Origin: Clostridium algoriphilum
GTDB taxonomy: Bacteria; Bacillota; Clostridia; Clostridiales; Clostridiaceae
Length of the DNA stretch: 64,000 nt
NCBI RefSeq assembly: GCF_020443705.1
Contig: NZ_JAIZZK010000016.1
Span: 1 to 64,000 of the forward strand
Direction of reading: 5' to 3'
Below the pieces are notes generated by a model. It did no database searches. It saw only the letters and a program-made list of their open reading frames with translations, and had not been told where the DNA came from. The translations under genes and the position numbers were made by a program. Positions 60,487 through 64,000 of this stretch are shown piece by piece. Position 1 is the first letter of the stretch, and every line of letters starts with the position of its first letter.

Positions 60487-62226
60487 TTAAAGTAACTTAA
60501 TCAGCTCTTCTAGCTCTTCAGATAAAACTTTTGCAAGCGTAATATCAGTATCTTTTAAAGCCAATGCTATTTTTGTTTCAACTAATTTTTTCTTTTGTTC
60601 AATTGCTAAATAGTCTCTGTCAAAATAACTAGCATAAATCATCTTTCTAAATTTTCGCATACTCATTTTTCTAATTGTCTTATCTTCAATGATTAAAACA
60701 AAATCCATACAGTTTACTATAGAATAGAAATCATGAGAAATCATTAGAATTGCACCTTTATAGTTTTCTATGGCTTTTTCCAGTGCTATTTGTGAATAGG
60801 TGTCTAAATGACTTGTCGGTTCATCAAGAAGCAACATGTTTGCTTTACTAGCAGAAACTTTAGCCAATTGAAGTATATTTTTTTCTCCACCAGATAAAGA
60901 CTCTATCTTTTGATTAATGATTTCTTCTTCAAAACCGTAGCTTGAAATATATGATTTAATCTCTTCATAAGTTTTAAAACCAGCATCGAAGAACTCTTCA
61001 AGTATCGTATTAGACTCATTTAGTGTTTTGCCTTGAAGTTGAGATAAATAAGCCACTTCAACGTGTTCATTTATCTCAATAGAATCATGATTATTTTTAA
61101 AGATTTCTTGGAGTAAAGTCGTTTTCCCGGTACCATTTAAACCGACAAGAGCTACTTTATCATTAGATTTAATCTCAAAGTTAACATTTTCTAGAAGCAT
61201 ATCATCAAAGGCAACACTATAATCATTAACTTTTAAAGCAATGGTTTCTTCGATTTCATTATCTGTAACTAAACTGATATTCGGTTGTTTAATATCTACA
61301 AATGGCGCTTTAATTCTACGTTTTTCTAATCTTTCTTGAATTTTAACTCTAGCATTTAGAGATTTTCCTCTAGAAGATTCAGTATGCTCAGTTGCGAGAT
61401 ATCTTAGTTTTTTTATTAACATCTCGTTTCTCTCAAGTTCTTCATTATCAGAAGTAGCTAGTTCTTGTAACTCAATTTTAGTTTGGAGTAATGAGAAGTT
61501 ATAATCAATATAGCTTCCATCAAACTCTTGGAGCTCCATGTTTTCAAGATGCAGAATTTTGTTAAAACAATTATTCAATAGATATCTGTTGTGCGTAATA
61601 ATTAACATTGTTCCTTTGTGTGAATTAATTAGATCTTTAAGAGAATTAAGGTTTCCAAAGTCTAAAAACACATCGGGTTCATCCATAATCATTAAGTCTG
61701 GACTATTTAGCATTTCCTTAATTACTTGAATAAGCTTGAATTCCCCACCACTAAGTTCAGATATCATTAGATCTTTATACTTAATTAAGTTTGCAAGATT
61801 TAGGTTTTTATTAATGTTGTTTTCGAAATCATCCCCATTAATTGCATCAAATGCGTCTAAAGTTTGTTGATACTTTTCTAGTAAAGAATCAATATCCGAA
61901 GATGTTTCCATTTCAGTACAAATAGATGTTATTTCATTTTGTAGTTTAATAAATTCTTCCCCTATATATTCGAAAACTGTAATTTCTTTTGTTTCGCCAA
62001 GTTGTGAGAATTGACTTACATACCCAATTCTACAATTTGGGTCCATCTCTAACTTACCATCGAACATATATTTTTCTGGATCCATAATTATATCTATCAA
62101 TGTACTTTTTCCGCTGCCATTTGTCCCTATAAAAGCACAATGTTGACCATCTTCTAATGTAAATGAAATGTTATTATATAGATCCTTCTGCGGAAATGAG
62201 TAGGACAAATTATCAACTTTTATCAT
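60487..62226 (-). CDS. ABC-F family ATPase (ribosome protection type)
   Basis: A 579-aa protein with two ABC ATPase domains and no membrane segment. Domain 1: Walker A GTNGSGKS (about 34-41), signature ELSGGEFKL, Walker B LMIMDEPD. Domain 2: GLNGTGKT, SLSGGEKNI, MLLLDEPTSHLD. The linker (about 230-320) with EHTESSRGKSLNARVKIQ is the P-site-tRNA-interaction motif region. ABC-F proteins of this type release antibiotics from ribosomes. ATG at 62226 follows AGAGGTAATAAT; upstream codons run through an attenuator-like hairpin. Confidence 0.9.
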   Translation of the reverse strand: MIKVDNLSYSFPQKDLYNNISFTLEDGQHCAFIGTNGSGKSTLIDIIMDPEKYMFDGKLEMDPNCRIGYVSQFSQLGETKEITVFEYIGEEFIKLQNEITSICTEMETSSDIDSLLEKYQQTLDAFDAINGDDFENNINKNLNLANLIKYKDLMISELSGGEFKLIQVIKEMLNSPDLMIMDEPDVFLDFGNLNSLKDLINSHKGTMLIITHNRYLLNNCFNKILHLENMELQEFDGSYIDYNFSLLQTKIELQELATSDNEELERNEMLIKKLRYLATEHTESSRGKSLNARVKIQERLEKRRIKAPFVDIKQPNISLVTDNEIEETIALKVNDYSVAFDDMLLENVNFEIKSNDKVALVGLNGTGKTTLLQEIFKNNHDSIEINEHVEVAYLSQLQGKTLNESNTILEEFFDAGFKTYEEIKSYISSYGFEEEIINQKIESLSGGEKNILQLAKVSASKANMLLLDEPTSHLDTYSQIALEKAIENYKGAILMISHDFYSIVNCMDFVLIIEDKTIRKMSMRKFRKMIYASYFDRDYLAIEQKKKLVETKIALALKDTDITLAKVLSEELEELIKLL

Positions 62227-62248
62227 ATTATTACCTCTCTTTATCACT

Positions 62249-62276
62249 AAAAAAGAGCCTATAAAAATAAGCTCTT
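62249..62276 (-). promoter_or_regulatory. Attenuator-like hairpin in the ABC-F leader
   Basis: Minus strand: AAGAGCTTATTTTTATAGGC, TCTTTTTT: a 7-bp stem (one G-U pair) followed by T6, 23 nt before the ABC-F start codon. Antibiotic-responsive attenuators of this form precede other ABC-F resistance genes. Confidence 0.6.
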
Positions 62277-62439
62277 CAATATATTCTCTTCTCAATTGCA
62301 ATTTTACACTTGATTTTTATGTAGTAAAGACATTCTACTGAGTTTACCATTGATAGCATAACATTTTCTACGACTAAGTTCAATCATTTCATATTAAAGC
62401 TTCTCGTGATATCCGTTAATTCTAAAAAACTTTGCGTGC

Positions 62440-62472
62440 CAGGTAGCCACAGTAACCACAAGTTGTTTTGCT
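62440..62472 (+). repeat. Half copy of TAGCAA family A
   Basis: AGTAACCACAAGTTGTTTTGCTA keeps only the right arm of family A. The left half is missing. Confidence 0.5.
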
Positions 62473-62496
62473 AATTGTTTTTTTCTTTCATCTTAT

Positions 62497-63066
62497 CTAC
62501 TCGAATTTACTTTCTCTTACCATATTATAAAGCATTCCTTGCTTTAACAAACTACTATTGCCACCTAATGCATCTACTAATGTATAAGCAAATGGTAGGG
62601 TTGAAGCTGGTCCTCTACTAGTGATCAAGTGATCATCTACCACAACGATATCTTCTACATAATTTGCATCTTTAAGCAATGTAGTATATTCCTCTCCAGG
62701 ATATGATGTTATTCTGCGTCCCTTGATAATTCCTGCTTTTTCTAGAATCATCGGTGCTGCACAGATAGCAGCAACAAATTTTTCCGGTGCTTTATCAAAA
62801 TATTTTACTAATTCAATGACCCTTTCATCATCTCTTAAATTTGTTGCACCAGGTAATCCACCAGGTAAAACAATCATATCGTATTCTTTTATTTCATCAC
62901 TTATAATTTTGTCCGCCTTTACCACAATACCATGAGAACCTTTTACCATTTCTTCATTGATACTTACAGAATTACATTGAAATCCTGCCCTTCTTAAAAT
63001 ATCAACTACAAATAATGCTTCACCCTCTTCAAATCCTTCTGCTAAAAAAACTGCAACTTTTCTCAA
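62497..63066 (-). CDS. DJ-1/PfpI family protein
   Basis: A 189-aa DJ-1 superfamily protein. AVFLAEGFEEGEALFVVDIL holds the conserved Glu (about 14-17), and KFVAAICAAPMILEKAG (about 95-111) carries the nucleophile-elbow cysteine; GGLPGATNLRDDERV and RGPASTLPFAYTLVDALGG are further family motifs. Members act as deglycases, chaperones or peptidase-like enzymes under stress; the precise activity is unsettled. The start is a TTG preceded by GGGGAGAG. Confidence 0.92.
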   Translation of the reverse strand: MRKVAVFLAEGFEEGEALFVVDILRRAGFQCNSVSINEEMVKGSHGIVVKADKIISDEIKEYDMIVLPGGLPGATNLRDDERVIELVKYFDKAPEKFVAAICAAPMILEKAGIIKGRRITSYPGEEYTTLLKDANYVEDIVVVDDHLITSRGPASTLPFAYTLVDALGGNSSLLKQGMLYNMVRESKFE

Positions 63067-63252
63067 TTTAACTCTCCCCTTCTTTTACCAATATAATCTT
63101 GATTTGGCTTACATTTTTATTAAACTTGTTTTGTTTTTTTCTCCCTAGTATTTACCTAATTTAGGGAATTTATTTACTGCACTGTAACCAGTAGTAATAC
63201 CAATGTATTATCAAGATTTATTTAAATTTAAATATTGTAAGATTGGGTACTA

Positions 63253-63900
63253 TTATCTCCTACTAAATAACCTCAATACAAACAAAAATATATTTATAAA
63301 GTCTAAATATAAAGATAATGCCGCAAGCACAATCCCATGCATATCATTACTTTGTGCTTGCATACGCTTTATTTTCTGCATGTCATATGCTGTTAATGCA
63401 CCAAATACTATTATACCTAAGAAGCATACGCCTAAATTAAATGTGGAAGAAACGAAAAACATCTGCATAATAGTAAGTAAAATTAAACCTATTACAAACA
63501 TCATGGCAAATTGACCTATTGCACTTAAGTCTTTCTTTGTTGTTATACCTACCATTCCACTACTTAAAAACATTAATGAAGTTAGAGCGAACACAGTAAT
63601 TAATTGACCTTGATTTACAATTAAAAAAACTATACTCAATGTTACACCATTTACTGCTGAATAAACCAAGAACCAAAATATTGCAGATGCTGTAGACATT
63701 TTAGCAACTCTCTTAACTAATGTTATAACCATAACCAGTTCCAGAATCATAGCCCCATAAATTACTGTTGTAGATACATTCATTATATAGTTACTCATAA
63801 ACAGACCAACTATAAATGTTATTAGTAGTCCAACTGCCATTAGACACAAAGTCTTTCCTATAAAAGTAGATCTGCTTTTTATCAAACTATTACTTTCCAC
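63253..63900 (-). CDS. Bax inhibitor-1/YccA family membrane protein
   Basis: A 215-aa protein with seven hydrophobic segments. The family pattern is seen in TFIGKTLCLMAVGLLITFIV, FWFLVYSAVNGVTLSIVFL and, near the end, GALTAYDMQKIKRM and LAALSLYLDFINIFLFVLRL. YccA/BI-1 proteins are calcium-leak channels or FtsH-interacting membrane proteins. The GTG start follows AAGGAGTATGTTAGT. It lies 26 nt downstream of the gene entering from the right edge, so the two are probably co-transcribed. Confidence 0.93.
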   Translation of the reverse strand: MESNSLIKSRSTFIGKTLCLMAVGLLITFIVGLFMSNYIMNVSTTVIYGAMILELVMVITLVKRVAKMSTASAIFWFLVYSAVNGVTLSIVFLIVNQGQLITVFALTSLMFLSSGMVGITTKKDLSAIGQFAMMFVIGLILLTIMQMFFVSSTFNLGVCFLGIIVFGALTAYDMQKIKRMQAQSNDMHGIVLAALSLYLDFINIFLFVLRLFSRR

Positions 63901-63926
63901 ACTAACATACTCCTTTGTTACTATAT

Positions 63927-64000
63927 TTATTTTCTACCCGATGATTCTTCCAGTATATCTATTGTTTTTATTAAGGAATCGGTGAATTCTTCATTAGAAG
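63927..64000 (-). CDS. 3' end of an unidentified gene (partial)
   Basis: The last ~23 codons, SNEEFTDSLIKTIDILEESS, GRK*, stop at 63927-63929. The gene runs off the right edge, and too little is present to assign a family. Confidence 0.6.
   Translation of the reverse strand, partial: SNEEFTDSLIKTIDILEESSGRK

Overview
The window is low-GC DNA (visibly about 28-30% G+C) from a Clostridium sensu stricto-type endospore-former. The evidence is a clostridial 16S rRNA 5' end at the left edge, spore genes (a GerW/YtfJ protein with its DUF2953 partner, and an SspH-like spore protein), DUF4317, a tandem glycine riboswitch, strong GGAGG ribosome binding sites and common TTG/GTG starts. I cannot name the species.

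Layout. 0-1.2 kb: 16S 5' end (minus strand), its leader and an rRNA promoter. 1.2-14.4 kb: ordinary chromosome, mostly minus strand: membrane proteins, gerW, an Rrf2 regulator, a LysM-NlpC/P60 hydrolase, thpR, a lipoprotein, a cupin, a TetR-controlled drug efflux pump and a nitroreductase. It is broken by a mosaic scar at 4.7-5.6 kb made of pieces of at least three genes. 12.7-13.0 kb holds a probable ~300-nt noncoding RNA; a second copy lies at 60.15-60.46 kb.

15-40 kb is an accessory and defence-like island. It holds an orphan CHC2/TOPRIM primase with a P-loop domain, an XRE regulator overlapping an unlisted 57-aa gene, a stand-alone MutT, a Nudix-PLD-SF2 helicase-DUF3427 fusion next to a metallophosphoesterase-NACHT STAND protein, two split NERD-domain genes, a MarR/cyclase operon with clear operators, a solo DUF262 protein, a PH-domain protein, a coiled-coil membrane protein, and a tight two-gene operon of an EVE-like/HNH protein and a UDG-superfamily-like protein.

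27-55.5 kb is littered with short interspersed repeats that begin TAGCAA and end TTGCTA. There are at least three families (about 70, 88-160 and 228 bp). Many gene fragments end exactly at one of them (mazF, an alpha/beta hydrolase, a PTS EIIC, a transposase, NERD remnants). Metabolic genes survive in between: a glycerol module (gldA, a DhaK-DhaL fusion and a PocR/AraC regulator), a phosphodiester glycosidase, an RpiR regulator, a deformylase-like protein, DUF4317, sspH and a HAD phosphatase.

55.5-64 kb: an uncharacterised four-gene minus-strand cluster with two paralogous winged-helix-like proteins, separated by a 38-bp palindrome from a divergent Trp/Pro-rich protein; a glycine-riboswitch-controlled AGCS symporter; the second ncRNA copy; an ABC-F protein behind an attenuator-like hairpin; a DJ-1/PfpI protein; a Bax-inhibitor-1 protein; and the 3' end of a further gene.

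The best candidates for undescribed biology are the metallophosphoesterase-NACHT / Nudix-helicase pair, the EVE-HNH + glycosylase-like operon, the paralogous ncRNA pair, and the split NERD genes with an adjacent empty-site remnant.
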